Positions 44,520-54,910 of a stretch of DNA of 64,000 nucleotides are shown piece by piece; the stretch's first letter is position 1; every line of letters begins with the position of its first letter. Under the pieces are notes generated by a model. The model was not told the DNA's origin. It ran no database searches and worked only from the letters and a program-made list of their open reading frames with translations. The position numbers and the translations under genes were made by a program. Source of the stretch: Nitrososphaeraceae archaeon (GTDB lineage Archaea > Thermoproteota > Nitrososphaeria > Nitrososphaerales > Nitrososphaeraceae); assembly GCA_031316115.1 (NCBI GenBank), contig JALDRC010000002.1, positions 248,001-312,000 on the forward strand, read 5' to 3'.

Positions 44520-45707
44520 ATGAGTAAAAATATCACCTTTGATGTAGTTGTAGCTGGTGGTAGTGTTTCTGGTCTTCTATGTGCGAGAGAAATTGCAAGA
44601 TCTGGATTGTCTGTTGTAGTTTTAGAAGAGGACAGTGAAATAGGTACGCCTGAACATTGTGGTGGATTGGTTAGTCTTAAGGCCATGGAAAAATTAGGAA
44701 TTCTTCCATCTTCTAGATCAATTTTACATAACATTAACAAAGCCCAACTTTTATCTCATTCTAAAGATTTTGAGTTAAGGGTTCAAAGTGATAAACTCGT
44801 AGTTATGGACAGACGAGAATTTGACAAGCAACTCGCGTTTCAAACACAAAAATTTGGAGCATATATTTTTACTAAAACTCTAGTAATGTCAATAAATTAT
44901 GATAGTATTGATAGAAGGTTCAAGATTAAAACAAATAACGGCTTATTTTCTTCTAATTTTTTTGTTGATGCAAGAGGGATTTCATCTCTTATAAAAACTC
45001 AGAATAGAAGCGGGATATTGCAATCTGCCCAATATGAAATTTATGCAGATTGGATTTCATCTGATAGTATAATAGTAAAATTCGATAGTGAAAAATACCC
45101 TCAATTCTTTGCATGGGTTATTCCAATAGCCAAAGGAAAAGCAAAAATAGGTGTAGCAGGAAGTAAAATTAATACTATACAAACATTAGATTCATTTATT
45201 TCTACTTTTGGTTCTAAATATTCTACTATTAGAAAAATATATGCTCCAATATGGGTAGGCGGACCATTAAAAAATTTTGTCAACGAGTTCTCTTTAGTTG
45301 TCGGTGATGCTGCTGGTCAGACAAAACCAACTACTGCAGGAGGGATCTTTTCCTGTGGAATGGGAGGAGTATTGGCCGGTAAAAGTATTTCTGAATTTAA
45401 AAAAACAAACGACAAGGATGATCTAAATCAATATCAAAAAAAATGGTATTCAATTTTTGGAAAGGAATTTCAACAAATGCTTTTTTTTAGAAAAATTCTA
45501 GAACGACTTGATAATAAATCACTAGACGAAATTTTTTCGCTAGTTTCAAATATTGATTTAAACGAAATCTCAAAATCTGCAAGTTTTGATTTCCATAGTA
45601 TGGCAATTTCACGATTACTTGGAACAAAAAAAACCATGAGATTATTGAGCACTATGTTGGGAAATGAAATAAGACACATACTTCCTACCCGTAGTCCTTA
45701 TACCTAA
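44520..45707 (+). CDS. Geranylgeranyl reductase family FAD-dependent oxidoreductase
   Basis: Saturates isoprenoid chains of archaeal lipids or of quinones. 395 residues. FAD loop VVVAGGSVSGLLCAREIARS at the N terminus, followed by EEDSEIGTPEHCGGLVS, the GGR-type CGG motif; VVGDAAGQTKPTTAGGIFSCGMGG is the second FAD motif. Either ATG (44520) or the preceding TTG (44517) may be the start; ATG chosen. Substrate (membrane lipid or menaquinone side chain) is not determined. Confidence 0.9.
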   Translation: MSKNITFDVVVAGGSVSGLLCAREIARSGLSVVVLEEDSEIGTPEHCGGLVSLKAMEKLGILPSSRSILHNINKAQLLSHSKDFELRVQSDKLVVMDRREFDKQLAFQTQKFGAYIFTKTLVMSINYDSIDRRFKIKTNNGLFSSNFFVDARGISSLIKTQNRSGILQSAQYEIYADWISSDSIIVKFDSEKYPQFFAWVIPIAKGKAKIGVAGSKINTIQTLDSFISTFGSKYSTIRKIYAPIWVGGPLKNFVNEFSLVVGDAAGQTKPTTAGGIFSCGMGGVLAGKSISEFKKTNDKDDLNQYQKKWYSIFGKEFQQMLFFRKILERLDNKSLDEIFSLVSNIDLNEISKSASFDFHSMAISRLLGTKKTMRLLSTMLGNEIRHILPTRSPYT

Positions 45708-45930
45708 ATTTTTTTTATAGCTTATGACAATCTATTTCAAAAGTTCATTATACCGTACCTTGAAAATTCTAATGTATTAATATCAAAAAAGATTTTTCGT
45801 TTTATCCTTATTAAGAAAAAAGGAGAATAAGGTTCTCATTCCCAAGTATAACAATTTGTTAGTAGATTAATTGTTTAATATCTGAAAACAGGTAGGACAA
45901 TCAATCCTATTGTTGGTTAACTTTTAAATA

Positions 45931-46893
45931 TTATCTTCCTATAAATCTAGATAAATCTAGAGATGAATAAGATATTATTTTATTTCCACCTGCTCTTTTT
46001 ATAGCACCTATTAGATTAATTAGATAATAAATTTCATCGATAGCCCCAATGCTTGAGGCAGCTTTTATCATTGAATATTCCCCTGATACAATCTGAACAA
46101 CTATTGGTAATTTGCATGTTTTACTAGTTTGGTATATTAAATCTAAACTCGTAATAGACGGCTTTATCATTACCATATCTACGCCTTCTCTGATATCTGA
46201 ATCAATTTCTCTAATTATCTCTTTCCTGTTACAATATGAAACTTGATAGGAGGATTTATCCAAATTTTTTAAATTTTTCCTCAAAAATGTTTCCATCCTA
46301 AACGGTTTGTAAAGAGAGGATGATAGTTTTGCAGAAAAAGAGAGAATCTTAATTTTCTTGTATCCTTCATTGTTCAGTTTTTCCCTAATAATTTTAACTT
46401 GACCATCCATCATTGAGGAGGGGGCAACGATATCTGCACCTGCTTCAGAATGACTTAATGCAATTTTACAGAGATATTCTAACGTTTCATCATTTTTTAT
46501 TTGATTGTTTTTGGTATCTAGTATTCCGCAATGACCTGATTTATTGTATTGACATATACAAACATCGCTAATTAAACTCAATTTGTCACCGAATGTTGTC
46601 TTTAATAATTTTAATGTTTTTTGTATAATTCCATTATGAGAAAAAGACAAAGAACCTTTTTCATCTCTTTTTTTTGGATCTCCAAATAATATCAATGTTC
46701 TAAGATCCTTTTTCATTAAGTTATCAACATGATCAATGATTTTGTGATATGGAATTTTCGCAATCCCTGGCATAGAAACTAAACTTTTATGTTGATTAGA
46801 TTCGGTTATGAAAATCGGATAGATCAGATCATTTTTGCATATTCCGCAATGGCGAGCTAATTCTAAATAATATTCTTTACTGTTTTTATTCAT
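45931..46893 (-). CDS. Second delta-aminolevulinic acid dehydratase
   Basis: HemB paralogue of 320 residues, outside the tetrapyrrole operon. It retains every essential element: Cys112, 114 and 122 in DVCICQYNKSGHCG; Lys189 in SFSAKLSSSLY; Lys244 in MVMIKPSITS; and the C-terminal VSGEYSMIKAASS. The N terminus is shorter than the operon copy and lacks its RLRRLR segment. It is next to a DedA-family gene and proS, which gives no hint. Expected to be active as porphobilinogen synthase; a regulatory or different oligomer role is open. Confidence 0.93.
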   Translation of the reverse strand: MNKNSKEYYLELARHCGICKNDLIYPIFITESNQHKSLVSMPGIAKIPYHKIIDHVDNLMKKDLRTLILFGDPKKRDEKGSLSFSHNGIIQKTLKLLKTTFGDKLSLISDVCICQYNKSGHCGILDTKNNQIKNDETLEYLCKIALSHSEAGADIVAPSSMMDGQVKIIREKLNNEGYKKIKILSFSAKLSSSLYKPFRMETFLRKNLKNLDKSSYQVSYCNRKEIIREIDSDIREGVDMVMIKPSITSLDLIYQTSKTCKLPIVVQIVSGEYSMIKAASSIGAIDEIYYLINLIGAIKRAGGNKIISYSSLDLSRFIGR

Positions 46894-46943
46894 TTTAATC
46901 TTTTGTGCTCAAAGTTGATCATATATTAGAATTCAGTTATTTT

Positions 46944-47627
46944 TCAGACATTGGGTCTTTCATCATTTTTTTCATCTTCTGTCAGTGTCCAAGGAAACCA
47001 TTTTCCTATAATCTTGCCCCAATCTATTTTTAAATATAGGTAAATTATTATTATTAATATAATGATACTGATCCCCAGTCCAATATAAATATAAGATGGA
47101 TTGGTTTTGTCTGATATCAAGGACTCTATAACTGGTCTTCCTAAAAAAATACTACCAAAAACAATAACTTCACTCAGAATAAACTTACCGGCAAAGGTTG
47201 CACTAGCAAATTTCCATGGACTATACTTTGCAAGACCTAGTGGGATATATACTAAATCGTCAGGAATTGGTGTAACTGCGGCAGCAAATGCACCTGGCCA
47301 CCCGTATTTTGAAACTAGTTTTTGTAACGGTAACATCCTTTTTTTTGTTTTTATGCTAAGTATATTTCTACCATAATAACTTACATAAAATATTATTAAC
47401 TTAGCAATAACTGCACCCACTGCGCTAAATAGTGATACAAGGTGGGGGTCTAGTTGTTGGTTTATCCCCGCTGTAAAAAGAATTGGAAAATACGGAACAG
47501 GTATGAAGACAATTATGCTTGCAAGAAAAGTTATTATGAGGATTCCTATATATCGACCAACATAACCATATTCCTCAACATAACCAAAATCTTGAAGAAA
47601 TGTTACAAGATCGTTTAGATTTTCCAA
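46944..47627 (-). CDS. DedA/VTT-domain membrane protein
   Basis: 227 residues, at least five hydrophobic segments. The central re-entrant region FAAAVTPIPDDLVYIPLGLA with KYSPWKFASATFAGKF is the SNARE-associated/VTT signature (G..aA...P.PD). Ends with a membrane helix and a charged tail (WFPWTLTEDEKNDERPNV). VTT proteins are lipid scramblases or flippases in characterised cases; role in this organism is inferred. Confidence 0.87.
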   Translation of the reverse strand: MENLNDLVTFLQDFGYVEEYGYVGRYIGILIITFLASIIVFIPVPYFPILFTAGINQQLDPHLVSLFSAVGAVIAKLIIFYVSYYGRNILSIKTKKRMLPLQKLVSKYGWPGAFAAAVTPIPDDLVYIPLGLAKYSPWKFASATFAGKFILSEVIVFGSIFLGRPVIESLISDKTNPSYIYIGLGISIIILIIIIYLYLKIDWGKIIGKWFPWTLTEDEKNDERPNV

Positions 47628-47763
47628 TCTTTACTCTATTCCTTATATCTGATCGTTATTTAAGTGAATAATTCACCTTTTGATATTTGATAAAAATTTA
47701 AAATTCATTAATTTGTTCAAGAAAATATAAATTAAATGAAAAATATCCAAATTTATGTCCGAA

Positions 47764-49218
47764 TTAATACGCTTTTGCAAAAATTACATTATATTTTGAC
47801 GATTTTTTGCATTTTATGCAGTAATCTCTCTCACTCCTTTCTGGGCCAAAAGGAATAACTCTAATGTCAGCTCCAGTCTGATTTTTTACATCGAGCTCAC
47901 ACTCTATATTTCCACACCAACTAGTTAATATAAATCCAGAATTTTCTTTCAATTTTCTTCGCATTTCTTCATAATCATAAACTCTAATGATGCTACGATC
48001 ATGAAACCTTGATGCCTTCTCAAGCATTGAATTTTGAATATCATTAAGAATTGTCTTAATACTTTCCAAGAAATTTTGATTTTTATTGATAAACATTTTT
48101 TCCTTTGTATCTCTTCTAACTAGTTCTAACTTTTTCTCATTAATATCTCGTAACCCTAAATTAATACGCAATGGTATGCCCTTTACCTCCCAATCATTAA
48201 ATTTCCAACCAGATGTGTATTCTTCTCGATCATCGAGATGTACTCGCAATCCACCTACACCTAGCTCTCTTTTGAGTCTCTGCGATTCATCGAGAACAAT
48301 ATTCCTATCTTTATTTTTGAAAATAGGTACTATCACAATTTGTATAGGTGCAATATTTGGAGGCAAAATTAAACCCTTATCATCTCCATGAACCATAATC
48401 AATGCACCTATTAATCTCCAAGAAGCTCCCCAGGAGGTTTGCCAAGCAAAATATTGTTTTGAGTCCTTTCCTAGGAATCTTATTTCAAATGGTTTGGAAA
48501 AATTCTGGCCCAGGTTATGTGAAGTAGCCATTTGCAATGCTTTGCCATCTGGCATTATGGATTCCAGTGTGGTAGTATATAAAGCACCTACAAATTTTTC
48601 CTTCTCTGACTTAAAACCTTTGATTGTTGGAATAGCTAGATAATTCTCGATTAAATCCTGATAATATTGTAGAATTAATAAAACTTCATCTTCTGCTTCT
48701 TTATCAGTTTCATGTACAGTATGTCCTTCTTGCCAAAGAAATTCAGAATTTCTGATGAACGGTTTAGTTGATTTTATTTCAGCTCTCAATGCAGAATTCC
48801 AAAAATTTAATTTCAATGGAAGATCGCGATAACTCATTATCCATTTAGAAAAAATACTATACGCAAGTGTCTCAGAGGTCGGACGAACTGCTAAATTATC
48901 TGCTAGCTTATTATCACCTGCCCTCGTTACCCAAAATACTTCTGGAGTGAATCCAGAAAAATGAGCTTTTTCTCTTGAGAGGAGGCTCTCTGGAATTAAT
49001 ATAGGTAAAAAGGCATTCTCATGGTCTGAACTTTTCAGCTTTTTGTCTAGGATTTCTTTTATGTTCTCCCAAATTTTATAACCATAAGGTTTTAAAATTA
49101 TGAATCCCTTCACAGGTGAATAATCAATTAGGCCTGCCTTTGTAACTACTTGTGTATACCATTCGGAAAAATCTTTATCCTTACTAATAGTAACCCCAAT
49201 TTCTTTAAGGTCTGACAA
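47764..49218 (-). CDS. proS: Prolyl-tRNA synthetase (archaeal/eukaryotic type)
   Basis: Class IIa synthetase, 484 residues, the archaeal form without the bacterial insertion domain. N-terminal FSEWYTQVVTKAGLIDYSPVKGFIILKPYGYKIWENI and motif 2 LRAEIKSTKPFIRNSEFLWQEGHT; the anticodon-binding domain holds LRVHLDDREEYTSGWKFNDWEVKGIPLRI; the C-terminal zinc-binding part has GNIECELDVKN with ERDYCIKCKKSSKYN. All essential blocks present. Confidence 0.97.
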   Translation of the reverse strand: MSDLKEIGVTISKDKDFSEWYTQVVTKAGLIDYSPVKGFIILKPYGYKIWENIKEILDKKLKSSDHENAFLPILIPESLLSREKAHFSGFTPEVFWVTRAGDNKLADNLAVRPTSETLAYSIFSKWIMSYRDLPLKLNFWNSALRAEIKSTKPFIRNSEFLWQEGHTVHETDKEAEDEVLLILQYYQDLIENYLAIPTIKGFKSEKEKFVGALYTTTLESIMPDGKALQMATSHNLGQNFSKPFEIRFLGKDSKQYFAWQTSWGASWRLIGALIMVHGDDKGLILPPNIAPIQIVIVPIFKNKDRNIVLDESQRLKRELGVGGLRVHLDDREEYTSGWKFNDWEVKGIPLRINLGLRDINEKKLELVRRDTKEKMFINKNQNFLESIKTILNDIQNSMLEKASRFHDRSIIRVYDYEEMRRKLKENSGFILTSWCGNIECELDVKNQTGADIRVIPFGPERSERDYCIKCKKSSKYNVIFAKAY

Positions 49219-49260
49219 ATTTATCCCTTAATTTTGAATCTATCTATCAAAATATCAGAT

Positions 49261-49572
49261 TTACAAAGGTTCCCCACGACAGTATACCTTGCCAGTTATA
49301 CGACTATGAAAGTTCCTACAAACATAACATTGAATGAATGGAACTTCTTTCATTAATACTGGACAATCAACACATTCTGTTTTCATCCGCTTTAACATCT
49401 TTGGACTCACACCTTTTAATTTCAATTTACCTTTATCATCCATCATTCCAATACTTTTAAGTTCTTTTTTTGTCTCTTCTGTTAATCTAGTTGTTTTTTC
49501 TGATATTTTTATAGGAACTAGAAATTTTGTTGCATTATCAACAGGATCATTGGTATTAGGATTATCCATCAT
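49261..49572 (-). CDS. Small zinc-binding hypothetical protein (103 aa)
   Basis: Helical, charged N-terminal half (KISEKTTRLTEETKKELKSI, LKGVSPKMLKRMKTE) followed by CVDCPVLMKEVPFIQCYVCR and NFHSRITGKVYCRGE. Two CxxC pairs plus a fifth Cys make a likely zinc domain. Lies 42 bp upstream of proS. Appears to be a thaumarchaeal-type protein; no family recognised. Confidence 0.7.
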   Translation of the reverse strand: MMDNPNTNDPVDNATKFLVPIKISEKTTRLTEETKKELKSIGMMDDKGKLKLKGVSPKMLKRMKTECVDCPVLMKEVPFIQCYVCRNFHSRITGKVYCRGEPL

Positions 49573-49677
49573 GTTATCTGTAATCTTATAGAATATATTT
49601 TATTTCCTAATCTTAAAGTAACCAACAAAATAGAATTACTTTTTATATGATTATCTTCATAAAAGATTATCGAAAAA

Positions 49678-50877
49678 TTGAATTCAGAAATGATATCCTG
49701 TCAAAACAGTGTCGTATCTGAAATTCTTATGAAATGTATTTCAGGACGTTCTATAACTAGAAATGAAATTCTTTTGTTATTGAAATCAGATGAAATTGAT
49801 TCTTTACTTTATTCTGCTGCATTAGTTAGGAACATCTATAAAAAAAGGATAATAACCTATTCTAGAAAGATTTTTATCAATATCATCAATTTGTGCAAGG
49901 ATTATTGTGGTTATTGTACTTATCGGAAAGAACCTTCTAGTAAACAAGCTGTTTTAATGAAGCCGAATGAAATTTTAGAACTTGCCTCACTTGGATATAA
50001 ATATAAGTGTACTGAAGCACTGATAGTCTCAGGAGAAAGTCCTGAGAAAAAATATGAAAAAGCTAGAGAATGGCTGTCATCCTTGCATTATAAATCTACC
50101 GTAGAATATGTAGCTGATATTTCTGACAAGATTCTCAGAAAAACAGGATTGTTACCACACTCAAATTTAGGAATATTATCATTAGACGAAATGAGAATGC
50201 TTAAAGATAATAATGTTAGTCTTGGTCTAATGTTAGAGTCCTCAAGCGATAGATTAATGAATAAAGGTATGGCACATGAATATGCACCTAGCAAAAATCC
50301 TAATTTACGATTCAAAACAATAGAAAATGCGGGAAAGTTGAAAATTCCTCTAACCACAGGAATCTTGATAGGAATAGGAGAAACTGCAGAAGAAGTGGTA
50401 GATTCAATTTTATTAATAGGAAATTTACACTCTAGATTTGGTCACATCCAAGAAGTTATCATTCAAAATTTTAGACCTAAGGCCATGACTAAAATGGAAA
50501 ATTCACCACCTGCGGAAATGAATTTTTTTTTAAAAGTTGTGGCTATATCTCGCTTGTTATTGCCAGATATGAATATACAAGTTCCACCTAATTTATCTCC
50601 CTATAACTATGGAACGTTTATAGACGCCGGGATTAATGACTGGGGAGGAATCTCTCCCGTTACTATAGATCATGTTAACCCCGAATATGCTTGGCCAAAT
50701 ATTAGAGAATTAAAACAAAATACTGAATTAAAGAATAAAACTTTAAGGGCGAGATTACCGATATATCCAGAATTCATAAAAGCAGAATTTGTTTCTTCAG
50801 AATTAATTCATCATATAGATGAACTAGCAGATGAAAAAGATGGTTTAGTAAAGGAGGACTACTTAAATGATATTTGA
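49678..50877 (+). CDS. cofG: FO synthase subunit 1 (7,8-didemethyl-8-hydroxy-5-deazariboflavin synthase)
   Basis: Radical SAM enzyme, first half of FO synthesis for coenzyme F420. 399 residues. 4Fe-4S motif in LCKDYCGYCTYRK (CxxxCxxC), then EALIVSGESPEKKYEKAREW, TAEEVVDSILLIG and QNFRPKAMTKMENSP, the CofG pattern. TTG start. Overlaps cofH by 11 bp. Longer than average because of a 40-residue N-terminal extension. Confidence 0.94.
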   Translation: MNSEMISCQNSVVSEILMKCISGRSITRNEILLLLKSDEIDSLLYSAALVRNIYKKRIITYSRKIFINIINLCKDYCGYCTYRKEPSSKQAVLMKPNEILELASLGYKYKCTEALIVSGESPEKKYEKAREWLSSLHYKSTVEYVADISDKILRKTGLLPHSNLGILSLDEMRMLKDNNVSLGLMLESSSDRLMNKGMAHEYAPSKNPNLRFKTIENAGKLKIPLTTGILIGIGETAEEVVDSILLIGNLHSRFGHIQEVIIQNFRPKAMTKMENSPPAEMNFFLKVVAISRLLLPDMNIQVPPNLSPYNYGTFIDAGINDWGGISPVTIDHVNPEYAWPNIRELKQNTELKNKTLRARLPIYPEFIKAEFVSSELIHHIDELADEKDGLVKEDYLNDI

Positions 50878-52129
50878 AAGATTTCAAAAAGAGATGGATC
50901 CAGTGATAAGTGATATTTTAAACAAATCACTTAATGATAAGGAACTTTCTATCTCTGAGATAATAGAACTCGTGGAATGTAACGGAATAAATATGAATTT
51001 GTTAGTAGCTTTTGCTAATTATCTATCTCAAACTAAAAATAAAAATATTGTAACTTATGTATTAAATAGAAATATCAATTTTACAAATGTATGCATTAAG
51101 AGATGTGGTTTTTGTGCTTTTAGTAGGGATTTTAGACAAGAAGAGGGTTATTTTTTACCTATTAAGGAAATAGTTAGACGGGCAAAAGAGGCCTACGATT
51201 TAGGAGCCACAGAAGTTTGCATACAAGCAGGCCTCCCTCCGAAAATGGATGGAAATTTCTATATAGAGATATGTAAATCCATCAAAAAGGTAATTCCTTC
51301 GATTCACATTCATGCATTTTCTCCGGAAGAAATAATGTATGGTGCTTTTCTTTTAAACATCTCAATCAAGGAATATCTGTTGATGTTAAAAGAAGCAGGG
51401 TTAGATAGCATTCCTGGCACTGCTGCAGAAATACTTGACCAAGAAATCAGAAATATAATCTCTCCAGGGAGGATTACAGTGAATAATTGGATAAACACAA
51501 TAAAAACTGCTCACTCCGTTGGAATACCTTCAACAGCTACTATGATGTACGGACATATAGAATCTCCTCTCCATATTGCAAAACACTTCGAAATAATTAA
51601 AAATATACAAAAAGAGACGAAAGGTTTTACTGAATTTGTACCTTTAAGCTTTGTCCACACTGAAGCACCCATGTATAATAGAAATTTAATCGACAAAATC
51701 GATCCTGGTCCAGATGGTATAAATGTAATAAAAATTCACGCAATAGCTAGAATCGCTCTCAATAATTTCATAAATAACATCCAGGTATCTTGGGTAAAAG
51801 AAGGACCGCGAATGACTCAGGTTCTGCTAGAAGGAGGTGCAAATGATATTGGTGGTACATTAATAAATGAAAGTATTTCTACATCCGCAGGTGCTCAATA
51901 CGGACAATTATTTAAACCTAAGGAAATAAGACAGATGATTTTCAATATACAAAAAATACCAGCACAAAGAACATCATTGTATAAAATAATCAAAAGATAT
52001 TCGGAAGATGACTATGATTATTCAGAAAAACTAGATACAGTTAATCCAAATTCTTTCGGTTCATATCAAGAATTAATTAAGCTGGATAACTTTCGTTTTC
52101 AAAGAAAAGATAAATCGGACTATATCTAG
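50867..52129 (+). CDS. cofH: FO synthase subunit 2
   Basis: Second radical SAM half of FO synthesis, joins the tyrosine-derived part with the pyrimidine precursor. 420 residues. Cluster motif VCIKRCGFCAFSRD (CxxxCxxC), then TEVCIQAGLPPKMDGNFY, IHIHAFSPEEI, GLDSIPGTAAEILD and NNIQVSWVKEGPRMTQVLLEGGANDIGGT, all diagnostic of CofH/MqnE-like enzymes. Pairing with cofG makes CofH the certain choice. Confidence 0.95.
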   Translation: MIFERFQKEMDPVISDILNKSLNDKELSISEIIELVECNGINMNLLVAFANYLSQTKNKNIVTYVLNRNINFTNVCIKRCGFCAFSRDFRQEEGYFLPIKEIVRRAKEAYDLGATEVCIQAGLPPKMDGNFYIEICKSIKKVIPSIHIHAFSPEEIMYGAFLLNISIKEYLLMLKEAGLDSIPGTAAEILDQEIRNIISPGRITVNNWINTIKTAHSVGIPSTATMMYGHIESPLHIAKHFEIIKNIQKETKGFTEFVPLSFVHTEAPMYNRNLIDKIDPGPDGINVIKIHAIARIALNNFINNIQVSWVKEGPRMTQVLLEGGANDIGGTLINESISTSAGAQYGQLFKPKEIRQMIFNIQKIPAQRTSLYKIIKRYSEDDYDYSEKLDTVNPNSFGSYQELIKLDNFRFQRKDKSDYI

Positions 52130-52134
52130 ATACC

Positions 52135-52155
52135 ATAGATATCGTAGATATCTAT
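52135..52155. other. Perfect 9-bp inverted repeat between cofH and topoisomerase IB
   Basis: ATAGATATC, three bases, then GATATCTAT: a 9-bp perfect palindrome 6 bp after the cofH stop. It could be a transcript-terminal hairpin or a dimeric regulator site. It is not followed by a poly-T run, so classic terminator function is not assured. Confidence 0.5.
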
Positions 52156-52214
52156 AACCATAAAATTGGTAAGATTTATCAATAGTAGATATTTCCTTAT
52201 TTTTCTATACATAT

Positions 52215-53882
52215 ATGGATAATTCTTTAACAAAATCTTTCAAATGGAAAACCCTACAACATAATGGAGTAGCTTTTCCTCCCATTTATTCATATAAAGG
52301 TCTAAAAATTCGTATAAGAAATGAAATATTACAACTAAATCAGGAACAAGAAGAATTAGTATATGCCTGGGCGAAGAAGAAGGATACACATTATATCAAT
52401 GACTTAATTTTCCAAAAAAATTATCTATATGATCTCAAGAAATTGCTACCAGAAAGATTTCAAGATATGGATAGTATATCTGACATTGATTTTACCGATA
52501 TTTTTCAAAAAGTTGAGGAAGAACAAACAATAAAAACAATAGAAAAGGAAAAACTTAAATTATTACCAAAAGAAGAGAAAAAAAAAATTTCCGAACAAAG
52601 GAAAAAAGAAAGAGAAAGATTAAAACAGATTTATGGAAAAGCAATTGTTGATGGGTTGGAAGTTGAAGTCGGAAATTGGTTAGTTGAACCTCCAGGATTG
52701 TTCATGGGAAGAGGTCTACATCCTCTAAGGGGAAGATGGAAACCTAGAGTTTCTCCCCAAGATGTGATTCTTAATTTAGGTGAAGATTCTCCAGTTCCAG
52801 AAGGAACATGGAAAAAGATTGTTCACGATCACTATTCAACATGGCTTGCAACATGGACAGAATCCTTAACAGGCAAAAGAAAATATGTTTGGCTTCATGA
52901 TTCTGCTTTATTAAGACAAAATAAAGATAGAGAAAAGTATGATAAAGCAAAAAACTTGGAGAAATATGCATCAAAAATTCAAAAATCGATTTTTAGTAAA
53001 ATGGAACATGCAAAAGATATCAATGAGAAAAAAATCGCTACAGTCTGCTATCTGATCTTAAAATTAGCTATGAGAGTAGGAGACGAAAAAGATACCGATG
53101 AGGCTGATACAGTCGGGGCATCCACTTTAAGGGTTGAACACATTAAATTCCCTGAAACCCCTGATGGAAAAAGATTCATGGAATTCAATTTCTTGGGAAA
53201 AGATAGTGTCCCTTGGCAAAAAACAATCCAGATCAATTCATCTGATACTGAAAGTCTTGATAAAAATTTAAGATTCTTTATGAAAAGTAAAAAACATAGT
53301 GATCAGATATTCGACAATATTAACTCTGCAAAAGTGAATTCATTTCTGAGAAATATCGATCCTAAAAATGTTCCTGGACTAACTGCTAAAGTTTTTCGAA
53401 CATTTCTAGCAACAAAAATCGTTAAAGAATCTTTAGGACTTCCTCCGATAGAAGTGAATAAAGAATCGAGCGAAATAAAAAAAATATACGTCGCTAAAAT
53501 TGCAAACTTAAAAGCCGCTATTGAATGCAATCACAAAAAAGGAATTGATAGCAACAATCCAGCTAGTAAGAAAGCTATTGAACGACTTGAAGATTCTTTA
53601 ACGAAAAAGAACGAAAAAATTGCCAAGTTACAACAAGATATTAAATTAAAAAAATGGAAAACCCAAAAGCAAAAAGAAAAGTTAGAAACTGCGATACAGA
53701 AGATAACATATCAGTTGAGACTCCAACAAGAAACCAGGGATTATAATCTTGGCACATCTTTAAGAAACTATATCGATCCTCGTGTTATGAAAAACTGGTT
53801 GGATAACGTGAATCTAGATTGGAAGAAGCTATATCCCTCTACCTTGCAAAGAAAATTCAAATGGATAGAAACAGAGAACTAG
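52215..53882 (+). CDS. DNA topoisomerase IB (eukaryotic-like)
   Basis: Relaxes supercoils by transient nicking; type IB enzymes are a mark of Thaumarchaeota among archaea. 555 residues. The core starts [22 protein letters not shown]. Tower-like positions include [48 protein letters not shown]-type region ([20 protein letters not shown]) carries the catalytic arginine and lysine; FRTFLATKI gives the second Arg, and [14 protein letters not shown] holds the nucleophile Tyr519. A helical linker (about 420-500) resembles the eukaryotic one. Confidence 0.97.
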   Translation: [555 protein letters not shown]

Positions 53883-54910
53883 CAAGATATTCTTAAACCC
53901 CTTTATCTATTGACTAAATATTGCTTTAATTCAAATTACCGTATATTATATGATTTTTTTATACGATAATCTATGAAAATCGATTTTATGTTTAGCTTAA
54001 CCCTCTTGCTCTCATAGGTTATTCTTTTAGTCATGCTAAACGAGATTGTTTGCATTGAGTTTAATTCTACCGGAATACGAAATTTTAGGTTCAACGTACT
54101 TTACATTTATTTTGGATTTAAAAAAATTCCTTTGCGATATTGTTACAATATGAATCGATTTCTATGATTATTAATTTGTCCAATTAATTAATAGTGCAAT
54201 CTTCTTTAGTATTGATCTTAATTTTTTTGTTCCATTTTCTGAATTAACAAGTATTTTCCTTGATTTTGATGGATTCTGCATTGTATCTTCGGCTAATTCT
54301 ATTGATCTTTTTATGTTAAATAAAAAATACCATGATAGTTTTTCCTTCTTCTTGTTAATAGTTGTAGTGCTATTATTTTCTATTTACTGATTCTACATTC
54401 ATCAATAAATAAACAATTTCCATGTGCAAAATCTAAACAGATTAATTTCGTTTAGGAACTCAGGTTAATAAAAGATAAAAATAAATGCTACGAATCAAAT
54501 TCTAACTAAAAGGATATGTAACTATAAATCTCAAAATTCTTTTGTGTTCTGTAATGCAAAAAATGAACCAAATCCCAAGTTCAAACAATAAACTTGCACC
54601 AGCCTTTTGTTTTTAAAATAAAAATATCATTCATAACCATCGTATGTGTTTAGTTTAGTTCTGAATAAGATATTAATGAGAATATCTTTAACAAAAAAAT
54701 GAAAGATCTATTGACAACCTTTCAACAGATCTAAGATAGAACGAGCTTTACAGATCTAGTGTTGAGTTATTATTGGAATAAAGTAACATCTAATGGTTGA
54801 AAAAGATATCCAATAAATAGAGATATAACATTTGGAAATCATTCGTCCATTAAAAAATAAAACTATTATTAAAAGAAAAAAAGAAATAGATGTTTTCTGG
54901 AATAATAATA
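53883..54910 (+). other. Intergenic, AT-rich, nothing recognised
   Basis: 1,028 bp without ORF, RNA or IS relic recognisable by eye. Marks the start of the gene-poor right part. Confidence 0.5.
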
